From: Prochlorococcus sp. AG-436-C13
Lineage (GTDB): Bacteria > Cyanobacteriota > Cyanobacteriia > PCC-6307 > Cyanobiaceae
Length of the DNA stretch: 64,000 nucleotides
NCBI GenBank assembly: GCA_003212695.1
Contig: QCPC01000005.1
Coordinates: 1 to 64,000, forward strand
Direction of reading: 5' to 3'
The notes beneath the pieces are model-generated. The model saw nothing but the letters and a program-made list of their open reading frames with translations, ran no database searches and was not told where the DNA came from. This document shows positions 33,601 through 41,768 of the stretch, piece after piece (position 1 is the stretch's first letter; the number at the start of each line of letters is the position of its first letter). Position numbers and translations under genes: made by a program.

Positions 33601-34266
33601 TTATCTTTTCTTGCCTAAAAATTGATAATGCTTTCTACTACCCTCTCTCATTTGGATATCATAATGTCCTATGAAATAAGGTTCAAATAAAGAAAATAAT
33701 TTTTCTGTATCTGCTTCACTATTAATAAAAAAAACTTCAGTATCTTCTGCCACTCTTGAAGTATGCTTAACTTTCCTTAGGCTGCTATTCTCAATAGGAG
33801 ATGACAGATTGTATAGGTAATGCTCATTGCTGATCATAGTAAAATAAACTAACCCATTAGTTTTAAGTAGTGAATTTATTTGCTGAAGATAAACTTCTAA
33901 TGTGTTTTTATCAAGATAATAAAGTGTCTGATTGGAAAATATAATATTAAATTTCTGATCTGGGAATATATCTAATAAGCTTTGATCTATGCCTTTGGTT
34001 CTTAAATGATTTTTTAAATTAGGATAAATTCGAATTCCATTCTCAATTGCGCTTGAAGAGATATCTACTCCCCATGTATCAATTCCCTTTGTTTGAAAAT
34101 AATTCATATGTGTCCCGTTTCCGCAACCAAAGTCAAGAAGAGTCCAATTGTCTATATTAAATTCTCTATTTAGTATTGATTCATAAAGACGTATGACATG
34201 ACCTTCTGGATAAATAATTCCGTATCCCGAAGAGTATCTTTTATTATAGGATTCTTTATTAAGCAT
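33601..34266 (-). CDS. SAM-dependent methyltransferase, class I, 221 aa
   Basis: Motif I TLLDFGCGNGTHMNYF, an acidic motif II region DTWGVDISSSAIENG, and FNIIFSNQTLYYLD in the post-motif position. Typical small Methyltransf_11/25-like enzyme. The group context suggests modification of a sugar or surface glycan. Confidence 0.85.
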   Translation of the reverse strand: MLNKESYNKRYSSGYGIIYPEGHVIRLYESILNREFNIDNWTLLDFGCGNGTHMNYFQTKGIDTWGVDISSSAIENGIRIYPNLKNHLRTKGIDQSLLDIFPDQKFNIIFSNQTLYYLDKNTLEVYLQQINSLLKTNGLVYFTMISNEHYLYNLSSPIENSSLRKVKHTSRVAEDTEVFFINSEADTEKLFSLFEPYFIGHYDIQMREGSRKHYQFLGKKR

Positions 34267-34370
34267 TTTATAAGAGATTATTGATGAAAACTTGATCTAT
34301 ACTATCATTTTGGTTTTAAAAAATTATTTTCTTTTTTAGTATTAATATTTATCTTTAGCGATAGAGGCTA

Positions 34371-34451
34371 ATGCAAGATCCTCAAATCAAGGCTTCTGTG
34401 AACGGATGCAATTACTGTTCAGGGCAAAAGGGTTGCTCTAAAGGTGGCTAG
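34371..34451 (+). CDS. Very small cysteine-rich peptide, 26 aa
   Basis: MQDPQIKASVNGCNYCSGQK followed by GCSKGG: three cysteines in 9 residues, like the end of a metallothionein. It is close to an arsR relic and pstS2. Could be a metal-binding peptide or the end of a decayed gene; the frame alone is weak evidence. Confidence 0.25.
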   Translation: MQDPQIKASVNGCNYCSGQKGCSKGG

Positions 34452-34609
34452 AATATCGGAATAGCCCTATTTGAAATGGGGTTTGTCTTGCTTCATAGCT
34501 GTTTGATTTTTCATGATATGTTTTTCTTTGCATGAAGGGGATGTTCTCTGAAAGTTTTTAGCAAGTATCTTTACCGAGATTTTCAATTCACTTAGTGCTC
34601 TTTATTTGA

Positions 34610-34697
34610 TCTTTTAATAAACCCAACACCCAAGCTGTCTATTGGTTATCAATCCAGCATACTTAAGAACCTTAGTGTGAAAGGAAATTCTGATTTT
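34610..34697 (-). pseudogene. arsR relic (recognition helix and wing)
   Basis: Minus-strand translation RISFHTKVLKYAGLITNRQL, then GCWVY and a stop, aligns with the intact ArsR (KISFHLKVLKEAGVITDRQS, GRWVYY). It lies directly downstream of pstS2 on the same strand. It shows that this pstS copy once travelled with an arsR gene. Confidence 0.85.
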
Positions 34698-34708
34698 ATG
34701 GTTAAAGA

Positions 34709-35695
34709 TTATTCCCCAATCATTTGAATAGCGGAACGTGACTGCGCAAGTATCTCTCCTGTTAAAGGAACAAACCCTAAGGATGAAGCTTTGCTTTGAG
34801 CTTTGTCGCTTAGTAGGTAGTTAAGTGATTCCTTAATGGCTTTAGTGCTTTTGCCATTTCCAGTATTGTAAGCGAGAATCCAAGTTAAGGTCGCTATTGG
34901 ATAAGCACCCCTAGTTGTAGGGTTTGGATTTGTTCCTGCAAGGTTTTTATCTAAGGCGATTCCGTTAAGAGCTATTGCACCAGATTCTGTTGATGGCTTA
35001 AGAAATTCGCCGGAAAGATTTTCTACAGCAGCTGCTTGGATTACTCCTCTAATATATGATTGATTTACATAACCAATTGTCCCTGGAGTGTTGCGAATTA
35101 ATCCTGCAACGCCAGCATTACCTTTAGCACCAATACCCATAGGCCAATTAACAGATTTCCCTGTTCCCAAAGTCCAAGTTTTTGAGAAAGCTTGCATTGA
35201 GCTAGTAAAAGCTTTCGTTGTACCCGAACCGTCAGAGCGATGGGCCCAAGTCAGTTTACCTTCAGGGCATCCAAGTTCGCCCCAGTTTTTTATTTTCCCC
35301 ATGGCAACACCAACCGCTTGCTCTTGAGTGAGCTTAAGCTCGCAATCGTAGTTGTAGCCAAATGCAATAGTACCTCCAACCATTGGAATCTGAACAAGAC
35401 CACGATTTACTTTTGCAATGTCTTTTGCCTTCATTGGTTCATCGGATGCTCCGAAGTCCACTGTTTCGTCAATGAAGGCTTTGCGCCCAGAACCAGAACC
35501 AATTGCTTGATAGTTGACCCTAGGCCCTCCATCCTTGGCAAGATCAGAAAACCAACTTGTGTAGATCTTTGCGGGAAAAGAAGCACCTGCACCGCTAAGA
35601 CGTACATTAGAATTGTCTGATGAACTGCACGCTGAAATGCCAGTACCTAAGGCAATTACTGAGGAGAGAAGAAGGGCCTTCTGTGCAAAGGTCAT
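34709..35695 (-). CDS. pstS: Phosphate-binding lipoprotein PstS, copy 2, 328 aa
   Basis: Full-length paralogue of the 7454 gene, very similar throughout: lipobox GISAC, GAGASFPAKIY, GSGSGRKAFI, DFGASDEPM and RSDGSGTTKAF. The start is placed at MTFAQKALLLSS, which matches copy 1; a longer frame reaches 35716. It is an island gene with its own ATCAA-N6-TTGAT site 32 bp upstream. Two PstS proteins may differ in affinity or expression. The DNA differs at many sites, so the copies are not recent. Confidence 0.94.
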   Translation of the reverse strand: MTFAQKALLLSSVIALGTGISACSSSDNSNVRLSGAGASFPAKIYTSWFSDLAKDGGPRVNYQAIGSGSGRKAFIDETVDFGASDEPMKAKDIAKVNRGLVQIPMVGGTIAFGYNYDCELKLTQEQAVGVAMGKIKNWGELGCPEGKLTWAHRSDGSGTTKAFTSSMQAFSKTWTLGTGKSVNWPMGIGAKGNAGVAGLIRNTPGTIGYVNQSYIRGVIQAAAVENLSGEFLKPSTESGAIALNGIALDKNLAGTNPNPTTRGAYPIATLTWILAYNTGNGKSTKAIKESLNYLLSDKAQSKASSLGFVPLTGEILAQSRSAIQMIGE

Positions 35696-35727
35696 TATTA
35701 AATCATGAGCTGTCACTTATAATCTAT

Positions 35728-35743
35728 ATCAAAGATCTTTGAT
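35728..35743. promoter_or_regulatory. ArsR-type operator upstream of pstS copy 2
   Basis: ATCAA-AGATCT-TTGAT, a perfect 16-bp palindrome, 32 bp before the pstS2 start. Same half-sites and spacing as the sites at gap1-arsJ, ptrA and pstS1, although the surrounding sequence differs. Confidence 0.7.
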
Positions 35744-35787
35744 TTAAATAACGTTATTTGATGTATTCGTTATTTATTCAAGATTTA

Positions 35788-35830
35788 GGTCCTGCTAGGT
35801 CGCAGGGTGGAATCCTTTTACCCAGTATGG
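35788..35830 (+). repeat. Heavily decayed copy of the tRNA-Pro 3' repeat
   Basis: CTAGGTCGCAGG, GGAATCCT and TATGG align with the T-arm and 3' flank of the tRNA (CTAGGTCGCAGG, CGAATCCTG, CTAGG). It is the farthest copy seen, 17 kb from the tRNA, just upstream of pstS2's promoter. It may mark the old outer edge of the island. Confidence 0.55.
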
Positions 35831-36312
35831 TATTAAAAATTTCAATATTGGATTGTACTCTACTACCTCTAGCTGAAGTCTTTAGCCTGTTATATGGCTT
35901 ATAGGCTTGATTAGAAATGAAAATAATATGGGATTTCTTTTAGGGGTTTAGGGCGCGTATAACAGATACCAAATTGCATGCACTCAATTACATCATCATC
36001 ATATTGTGGTTTGTTATTAGAAAACAGGTAATGATTGAGAGGTAATTCTTTGACGTTTTGGAGTAGAAGTTTTGACATGACTAAGCCTACAACTATTCTG
36101 TTTTCTTTTTACTCCTATGACTGAAAAAATTCATGAGGATGATCACTCAAGTATATATACTGATCTTGGAAGAACCTAGTTTTTCTAATTGATTGAGTAT
36201 CGGATTAAAGAGAAATTTTGCAGATTGTATTTTAGTTAGCTTTAGTTTTTATAGGATTTGATAGCTTCTAAGCTATTTTTTTTCTTAATGTCGATAAAGA
36301 GTTTTATTACCA
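35831..36312. other. Region without a supported gene
   Basis: About 480 bp, AT-rich. A 20-codon frame at about 36117 (MTEKIHEDDHSS) is too short to support. No repeat recognised apart from the tRNA relic at its left edge. Confidence 0.4.
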
Positions 36313-36405
36313 ATGGAAGAACTAACCAAAAGAGTGGAAGAGCTTGAAAGGAGAGTCCAGCATTTAGAAGCAGTGCTGCGATACCAAGCAAGAAAAAGCA
36401 AATAA
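36313..36405 (+). CDS. Tiny coiled-coil peptide, 30 aa
   Basis: Starts MEELTKRVEELERRVQHLEA: a clear heptad pattern, likely a short coiled coil. A relative of 40 residues at 57715-57837 shares QHLEA. Convergent with the 61-aa gene. Confidence 0.5.
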   Translation: MEELTKRVEELERRVQHLEAVLRYQARKSK

Positions 36406-36418
36406 GTTCGGTATTCAT

Positions 36419-36604
36419 TTATCCAATCCCTGGAATATCAAAAGGAAGCCTGTCTCCTAATGCTACAAAAACTTTTTGAACAGCTGGTATACGTAATAGG
36501 GCTAAAGGGAGAACAATGTTAAGCACAATCCAAGCACCACCAACGATTGGCGCCCATTTGCCAAACTTTTTGAGAAAACCCTTTTGCTGTTTTTCTTCTG
36601 CCAT
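36419..36604 (-). CDS. Conserved small membrane protein, 61 aa
   Basis: Basic N-terminus (EEKQQKGFLKKFGKWAPIVG), one long hydrophobic segment (about 19-38) and a C-terminal amphipathic part ending RLPFDIPGIG. A paralogue at the right edge of the window (63896-64000) has the same C-terminal pattern (LPFDISGIG). Function unknown. Confidence 0.65.
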   Translation of the reverse strand: MAEEKQQKGFLKKFGKWAPIVGGAWIVLNIVLPLALLRIPAVQKVFVALGDRLPFDIPGIG

Positions 36605-36687
36605 TGATCTCTAAATAGTTAGAGCGGTTCTTCTTTCTATCCTAGTCTAATTACTACCTTTTCTTGTGAAACGTTATATCCCTTTCT

Positions 36688-38397
36688 TCATGAAGAACAA
36701 CTGTAGTGGGATAAGCCTCCGGCATTAAAGAATTCCTTAGGTTTTAGTCGGTTGTACTTCGCTTCTATCTCAGATGATTGCTCTTCGTAGGGATTGCTGA
36801 ACACATTTTGTAGCTCCTTGATGAGTTTGTAATCACCTTGCTCAGCCTTCTTATAGGCAGGTGCTATAAGCCACTCGCGCCAGGTGTACTTGGGGTTAAC
36901 GAGTTTCATTGATGCTGATGTCTCCTTCGGGTCACTGTAACTTGTGATATGTCCCCTCCACCGCAGCAACCAGCTACCCCACTGTGCATCTACTTGCTCT
37001 GAGATGGGCAGATAAAAGCTTTCTTTCAATGCTGTGAGTTGTTCTGGAATATGCGAGAGCTTTCGGAAAAATATAGTGTAGTCTACCTTGGAGCGAACCA
37101 TGAGCTCTAGCATTTCGTTCACTAGAGTTGGGTTATATCTGCTCAGGCCGAGCTTCTTTGCCCACATGGACTCGATCTCCTGATTCATGGCTTCGGCAAA
37201 GCCCTCGCGGATCTTGTCCAGCTTTGCCAATGCCTCCTTGTTGTTAGCTAGCAGAGGTCGTATTGCTGCCCAGAACATCTGGTAATTAGCTTCAGCTGCA
37301 ATTGGTTGGTTGAAGAATGAAAAATGTTCGCCGCCTCCTGTCCAGGGCTGAAATCTAGGATCGAATAGTTCGCAGAATCCAAAGGGACCGTAGTCGAGAG
37401 TGAATCCACCTGCGGCGCAATTGTCACTGTTGAAATTACCTTGGCAGTAGCCAACGCGCATCCAGTTGGCGACTAGGGATGTGAGTCGCCCACGAAACAA
37501 CTGAGCCAGCTCTACGAGTTGATCAGTGAAAGTGAGATTCGGATTAATCTCCTGCTGGTAATTTCGGATGATCAGGTGCTGAACAATCATCTGAAGCTCG
37601 TTTAGTGCATTTTTATGAGCATTACTGCGTGCACGACGGGCAAACAACTCAAGCTGCCCCACGCGCAGAAAAGATGGTGCTACACGTGTTGTGATTGCCG
37701 AAGGGTTGTCTTTTACGATGTCGGGGTCTATTGATCTGGAGTTCTCTTCGTACCAGGGCCTTTTTACTTTTTCAGATCGAGACACATACAGAGTCAGGGA
37801 GCGTGAGGTTGGGACGCCTAGGGCTTGCATGTAGTCTTGAGCTAGAAACTCGCGCACACTAGAACGGAGGACAGCTCGTCCATCAGCACCACGACAGTAG
37901 GGCGTAGGACCTCCACCTTTTAGTTGCATTTCCCAGCGCCTTCCTTTGAAAAGACCTTCGAACACTGAGATTGCCCGGCCATCACCATAGCCATTCCCCG
38001 TCCCAAACGGACATTGATGTATGTATTCAGTACCGTAGATTGACAAGGCATAACCGGTCGCCCAACCGATTAGACGCATAGGCTCTTGAGCTACGGTAAT
38101 GTCACCTGAAAACAAACGACGGAACTTTTCGTCGAAGGCAAGCTCATGGCTCAACCCTAATTCGTTAAAAAGGTTTTTGCTATGAGCGATATACTCTGGC
38201 GCTGGAATTGGAGTAGGGGTAACGGGTACGTAATGACCTGAGAATACTTGGCGAGGGTTGTGATCGTGGCCATTGCCGGTCGCCTGCGGATCAGATAGGA
38301 GTGAATCCATGAACGAATAGTCAGCCCGTTGCAAAAAATCAGCGAAAGTGGTTGTTGTTGGAAATTCGAACGCGCTTGAGGTGGTTGGCATAGACAT
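36688..38397 (-). CDS. selO: SelO/YdiU family protein AMPylase, 569 aa
   Basis: Pseudokinase-fold family YdiU/Sel[60 protein letters not shown] and RSSVREFL, later [20 protein letters not shown] with the catalytic Asn/Asp. SelO proteins AMPylate other proteins in redox stress. The base composition is clearly more GC-rich than its neighbours, suggesting acquisition from another bacterium. Bacterial SelO often has a C-terminal Cys/selenocysteine; here it ends SHYSCSS with a cysteine. Confidence 0.93.
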   Translation of the reverse strand: MSMPTTSSAFEFPTTTTFADFLQRADYSFMDSLLSDPQATGNGHDHNPRQVFSGHYVPVTPTPIPAPEYIAHSKNLFNELGLSHELAFDEKFRRLFSGDITVAQEPMRLIGWATGYALSIYGTEYIHQCPFGTGNGYGDGRAISVFEGLFKGRRWEMQLKGGGPTPYCRGADGRAVLRSSVREFLAQDYMQALGVPTSRSLTLYVSRSEKVKRPWYEENSRSIDPDIVKDNPSAITTRVAPSFLRVGQLELFARRARSNAHKNALNELQMIVQHLIIRNYQQEINPNLTFTDQLVELAQLFRGRLTSLVANWMRVGYCQGNFNSDNCAAGGFTLDYGPFGFCELFDPRFQPWTGGGEHFSFFNQPIAAEANYQMFWAAIRPLLANNKEALAKLDKIREGFAEAMNQEIESMWAKKLGLSRYNPTLVNEMLELMVRSKVDYTIFFRKLSHIPEQLTALKESFYLPISEQVDAQWGSWLLRWRGHITSYSDPKETSASMKLVNPKYTWREWLIAPAYKKAEQGDYKLIKELQNVFSNPYEEQSSEIEAKYNRLKPKEFFNAGGLSHYSCSS

Positions 38398-38718
38398 ATC
38401 GTCTTTTTGCTATAAGGTTTTGGTTTGTCTGGGTATGTTCTTTTAAGGAAGTTTAACCAAAATTGCACAGAAATTATTTTCAAAATCTTTTCCCTTTTAA
38501 TTTGTAGCTGTCATTTCTTTCTAATTGATTGGTTCCATTAACCATCAAAAATAACGTTGGGCTGTTCCAATCTTTAATTCTTAAAAATTAGAGAAATTAA
38601 CGATTTTGGCTTTAAAAAATTAAAAATAAAATCTTCCCCCCTCGACTTGGATTTTACTAAAAAATAAGTAACTTCTGAATTTTGATAAAGAAAATTTTTT
38701 ATTAGAAAGACCTAGTAA
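38398..38718. other. Intergenic region without a gene
   Basis: About 320 bp, very AT-rich (A/T runs near 38580-38700), probably containing the selO promoter. Composition returns to the window average immediately outside selO. Confidence 0.4.
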
Positions 38719-38991
38719 CTAGCCATAGATTTTTGCTACAAGTGGCCCAGCTTGTTCGTCTGTAAATACTGGAGTTGTCTCCCAATCCATAAATTCGCCC
38801 CAATCAGCTGCATGCTCATATAAAGCTGTTGGATCGTCAGTTTCTAATATTATCCAGCCTTCTAAAGATCCTGGTCCGTGATAACGACCTAGCATATTTG
38901 CTCTTTGGTATGGAGCTTGAGTAGATAGGAATTTCTTTGCGGCCTTCTCGTGATATCCAGTTTTAAATCTCCAGTGCTGAATGTAAAGCAT
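38719..38991 (-). CDS. DUF3303-like protein, 90 aa
   Basis: MLYIQHWRFKTGYHEKAAKK, then GRYHGPGSLEGWIILETDDP and GEFMDWETTPVFTDEQAG, fits the DUF3303 pattern (ferredoxin-like fold) found in marine cyanobacteria. Soluble, full length for the family. Function unknown. Confidence 0.75.
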   Translation of the reverse strand: MLYIQHWRFKTGYHEKAAKKFLSTQAPYQRANMLGRYHGPGSLEGWIILETDDPTALYEHAADWGEFMDWETTPVFTDEQAGPLVAKIYG

Positions 38992-39179
38992 TGATCAAGC
39001 TAGTTTTGAATGATTCAATAACAGTTGAGCACCTAGTAGATGTATTTGCAAAATCTATATGGTCAATCAAAGAAAAATGTTTGCTTCGTTTGCAATAGCT
39101 CCAAAGTTAGAAACCTATAGCTAAGAATGGGATTTCAAGAAAAAATAAAATCACTTCCAACCTTTACGGATTGTTCCTC

Positions 39180-39355
39180 CTAGCTGTTTTCGACAGAAAC
39201 GTCATTCTTGTCATATCCTTTCCCATCACAGTTTTCGTCTTCAGGCAATTGCTGCCAGCCGCTTGTCCATTCGCTTTTATCCTTTAATTCCTTTATAGAA
39301 ACCCTAATCTGAAGACCTTTGTGCAGGACTGTATATAGTTTTATCCATCGCTCAT
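39180..39355 (-). pseudogene. Probable frameshifted small gene
   Basis: The frame DERWIKLYTVLHKGLQIRVS...TSGWQQLPEDENCDGKG has no start of its own. A good AAAGGAG and ATG (39355) lie upstream in another frame, which stops after four codons. A one-base indel just after the start would join them. Confidence 0.45.
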
Positions 39356-39558
39356 CTCCTTTGCTTAACGTATTGCTTTAGCTCAGAGTGGCGATAACCT
39401 TCACGTTTTTTTGATGCAGTCCAAGCTTTGTTAGGAGGCCATCTCATTTTTGCTTGGGATTATTTTTCCTCTTTTAGCTGTTCTATGAAAAAAGATGGTA
39501 TTAGGTCAGAGATATGACGTAATAATTTAGATAAAAGTTATAACTAGAAAAAATTTGC

Positions 39559-39798
39559 TTATTGGGACTTTAATTTAGGTTCATGCACTGCTCCATTACA
39601 TACACCAACAGCGAGGGATTCCTTATCTTTCATATTCCATTCCTTTAAATCAGGTTTTTTATTAAGCCATAGAACCGTACTATCAAGACAACGATTCCAA
39701 TATGCAGCCTTTCTAGATACAGGAACTAATTCAATTGCGATACAAGATACTCCCAGCGCAATTACACCTAAGAAAGCTTTTTGTAATGAGTCGCTCAT
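39559..39798 (-). CDS. Small membrane-associated protein, 79 aa
   Basis: Begins MSDSLQKAFLGVIALGVSCI with one hydrophobic segment (about 8-26), then a soluble part with NRCLDSTVLWLNKKPDLKEW. Its ATG is 8 bp after the stop of the 95-aa membrane gene, so they form an operon. No family recognised. Confidence 0.6.
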   Translation of the reverse strand: MSDSLQKAFLGVIALGVSCIAIELVPVSRKAAYWNRCLDSTVLWLNKKPDLKEWNMKDKESLAVGVCNGAVHEPKLKSQ

Positions 39799-39806
39799 AT
39801 TCCTAA

Positions 39807-40094
39807 CTAAGCAGCCTTGTTTTCTTCTTGCTTATCAGAAATAGGCGGAACAAATTTTAATAGCTGTTCATCTATTTCAGATGACGCATCAGATTTAGAG
39901 GGGAATGAAGCCTCCTTTAAAATCTGAGTAAGGCTCTTAATAGATACAAAAAGCATTTTAGTAATCTTGAACATATTGCTAAGTTCTTCTTGAATAGGTT
40001 CTCTTGATTCATTCTTGGTTGCTAGAGTTGAAATAGTCCATCCTGTTAGACCCACGACCAATAGCGCGAAAATTACAGCGAAAAAAGCAAGCAT
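39807..40094 (-). CDS. Single-span membrane protein, 95 aa
   Basis: Hydrophobic N-terminus (LAFFAVIFALLVVGLTGWTI) and an acidic, helical cytoplasmic tail. First gene of a two-gene operon. Unknown function. Confidence 0.6.
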   Translation of the reverse strand: MLAFFAVIFALLVVGLTGWTISTLATKNESREPIQEELSNMFKITKMLFVSIKSLTQILKEASFPSKSDASSEIDEQLLKFVPPISDKQEENKAA

Positions 40095-40215
40095 TTTTAA
40101 GTTGATGCAGTCTCCTATATATATCTATTCCGTATAGACATGGCAAGTAAATGTTCAGTTGAACCTCAATCAACTAATTATAAGGCTCTTTTTAAGGTTA
40201 GGTTTCAAGTTCCTT

Positions 40216-40377
40216 TTAGGCCTTTTGCCGTAAATAGTTTTCAGTCTCGGTTCCAAAAAGCTTCTTCCTAATAGAGCTTGCTTTTTTGTAGAGCTCTATA
40301 GCCTCTCTTCTCCTAGAGGCTTCTGGGGCTTTATGCATTGTCTTTAAGTAATCGTCTTGTAATTGTGTTTTCACCAT
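40216..40377 (-). CDS. Small helical protein, 53 aa
   Basis: MVKTQLQDDYLKTMHKAPEA, then RRREAIELYKKASSIRKKLF. A paralogue at 61074-61232 shares the pattern (TQL...EA...RKEAISLFKKARSIKKK), supporting both as real genes. Looks like a TPR-like half-unit or a simple helical hairpin. Function unknown. Confidence 0.6.
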   Translation of the reverse strand: MVKTQLQDDYLKTMHKAPEASRRREAIELYKKASSIRKKLFGTETENYLRQKA

Positions 40378-40445
40378 AGTTCCAAAAACAAAAGATATCG
40401 CTCTTGATTGATGTATTGACAGTTACAGAAAAACTGTATTAGTAT

Positions 40446-40667
40446 ATGTGTACTACTAGCAAAGTTATGACTTCAGCCTCCTCCCCCTACGTTGTATTTA
40501 AAGCGTCTGACTGGGGTTACGCAGTAGCCTCACCTATTGGTATTGGTCAATGTATTCGTTTGAACCCCAAAAAGTACTACCCAAAAAGCGATACGCAGAA
40601 GAAGAGGATTGGGAATATCTCGAAGAAGGAATTCTCACAATGTCACGTACAGCTCTCGTTTGCATGA
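40446..40667 (+). CDS. Overlapping conserved frame at the head of cassette copy B
   Basis: Carries ASDWGYAVASPIGIGQCIRL, almost the same as in copy A, before overlapping the 40550 frame. Frameshifted fusion or shadow; see 21617. Confidence 0.35.
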   Translation: MCTTSKVMTSASSPYVVFKASDWGYAVASPIGIGQCIRLNPKKYYPKSDTQKKRIGNISKKEFSQCHVQLSFA

Positions 40668-40831
40668 CATGTACTCACTTCAATTATTCATGCGATAAGT
40701 ATTGCCACTCATTTCTTACTTGTAGTGAGCATCAACGTCTTATTCCACAAGGATCACATTTAACTTGTAGGTGCTCTAGCTGGAAGAATGATTTTGAAGT
40801 TCAACACGCCTCTTGTTCTAATGTTGCTTAA
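40550..40831 (+). CDS. Cysteine-rich, zinc-finger-like protein, 93 aa (cassette copy B)
   Basis: VCMTCTHFNYSCDKYCHSFL, TCSEHQRLIPQGSHLTCRCS: more cysteines than copy A. Same order as copy A: this gene, the MTKDQL gene 3 bp later, then the lysine/alanine-tailed gene. Likely a metal-binding or DNA-binding small protein. Confidence 0.6.
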   Translation: MYSFEPQKVLPKKRYAEEEDWEYLEEGILTMSRTALVCMTCTHFNYSCDKYCHSFLTCSEHQRLIPQGSHLTCRCSSWKNDFEVQHASCSNVA

Positions 40832-40834
40832 CAA

Positions 40835-41011
40835 ATGACCAAAGATCAACTCGCTCTCAAAATTTCCTTAGCGATGCATAAACCACCACATGCTCGCATG
40901 GATACATTTAATGCTTATATCAATACCTACAAGTGTTTAAGTGATTACTTCCAAGAGCTTTCTATGGATGATATTGCTGGAATAGCTAGTAGATACGGAG
41001 TTATAGTCTAA
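40835..41011 (+). CDS. Intact 58-aa cassette protein (copy B)
   Basis: MTKDQLALKISLAMHKPPHA, then RMDTFNAYINTYKCLSDYFQ and a helical end. Intact here, while copy A has a stop codon. Three bases behind the cysteine-rich gene, so probably co-translated. Unknown function. Confidence 0.6.
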   Translation: MTKDQLALKISLAMHKPPHARMDTFNAYINTYKCLSDYFQELSMDDIAGIASRYGVIV

Positions 41012-41130
41012 CCCTTTGTTGTGCAAGTCTTTAGGTTTAATGCACAAGTATTGGCTATTGCACTGATACTTGGAACAGTTATTTACTACGGACTAACTAT
41101 CAGCATTGTGGGTTAGCTCTAGCCTTTGAT

Positions 41131-41708
41131 ATGACAGAGGTTAAGTCATCAATTTGATTCATATACCCTATTTATGGTAGAGGTGGTTGTAAGAAGTTAA
41201 CTACTTTAATGGCTCAACTAACTATTAAGATTTCTGCAAAAGCAGAAGCTATGATTGCCCAGCTTCAGAAGGAGATCTTTAATCGTAGACGCAAGAAGAT
41301 CACTGCACAGGGTGTAGTTGAATCTCTTGTAGAAAGCGGTGCTAAATCTCAATCTGACAAGCGTTATGCATCTTCCTGGAAGAACTTGATCAAGGACATT
41401 GAGAAGGCCGCTAAACAGTCAGAGGTACACGGCAGCAAGCCAGCGAGTGTATCCGCAGAAGAATGGGCAATGCTTCTTGCTCACCGCACACGTAAAGGTT
41501 CTACCGCAAAGAAGCCAGCTGTAAAGAAAGCCTCTGCAAAAAAAACAGCTACTAAGAAAGCTGCTGCAAAGAAACCAGCTGTAAAGAAACCAGCTGCAAA
41601 GAAACCAGCTGCTAAGAAGCCTGTGGCCAAGAAACCAGCAGCAACAACAGCCCCAAGGAAGGCTAGGCGTGCAAAGAGAGCACCTGCTAAATCAGCTGCA
41701 GCCAAGCT
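41131..41708 (+). repeat. 578-bp duplicated block, first copy
   Basis: As read by eye, 41131-41708 is identical to 52376-52953, including ~78 bp upstream of the gene and all but the last few codons. The two diverge abruptly on both sides. Evidence of a recent duplication or gene conversion. Confidence 0.85.
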
Positions 41709-41715
41709 CGCTTAA
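41209..41715 (+). CDS. DNA-binding-like protein with lysine/alanine/proline tail, 168 aa (copy B)
   Basis: N-terminal domain ~95 residues (MAQLTIKISAKAEAMIAQLQ, ITAQGVVESLVESGAKSQSD), then KKPAAKKPA-type repeats and RKARRAKRAPAKSAAAKLA. Probably binds DNA by a folded domain plus a histone H1-like tail. Third gene of the cassette. The DNA matches copy C base for base over most of its length, whereas copy A is diverged. Followed by a strong terminator. Confidence 0.75.
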   Translation: MAQLTIKISAKAEAMIAQLQKEIFNRRRKKITAQGVVESLVESGAKSQSDKRYASSWKNLIKDIEKAAKQSEVHGSKPASVSAEEWAMLLAHRTRKGSTAKKPAVKKASAKKTATKKAAAKKPAVKKPAAKKPAAKKPVAKKPAATTAPRKARRAKRAPAKSAAAKLA

Positions 41716-41728
41716 TTAGTTCAATATC

Positions 41729-41768
41729 AAAAAAGCACAGAGAGCATTCATTCTCTCTGTGCTTTTTT
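41729..41768 (+). terminator. Terminator of copy B of the lysine/alanine-tailed gene
   Basis: Stem AAAAAAGCACAGAGAG/CTCTCTGTGCTTTTTT with an 8-base loop, 14 bp after the stop. Confidence 0.9.

Noticed and set aside
37248-37454. 68-codon minus-strand frame within selO
   Set aside because: Same strand but different frame from a clear full-length SelO; produced by the GC-richer codon pattern.
41149-41160. ATCAA-N1-TTGAT in the promoter region of the tailed genes
   Set aside because: Half-sites are one base apart, so they cannot be bound like the 6-bp-spaced operators; it is simply part of the conserved upstream sequence.
41481-41705. Alanine/phenylalanine-rich minus-strand frame in copies B and C
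   Set aside because: It is the antisense of the lysine/alanine repeat region; low complexity makes long open frames on the other strand.
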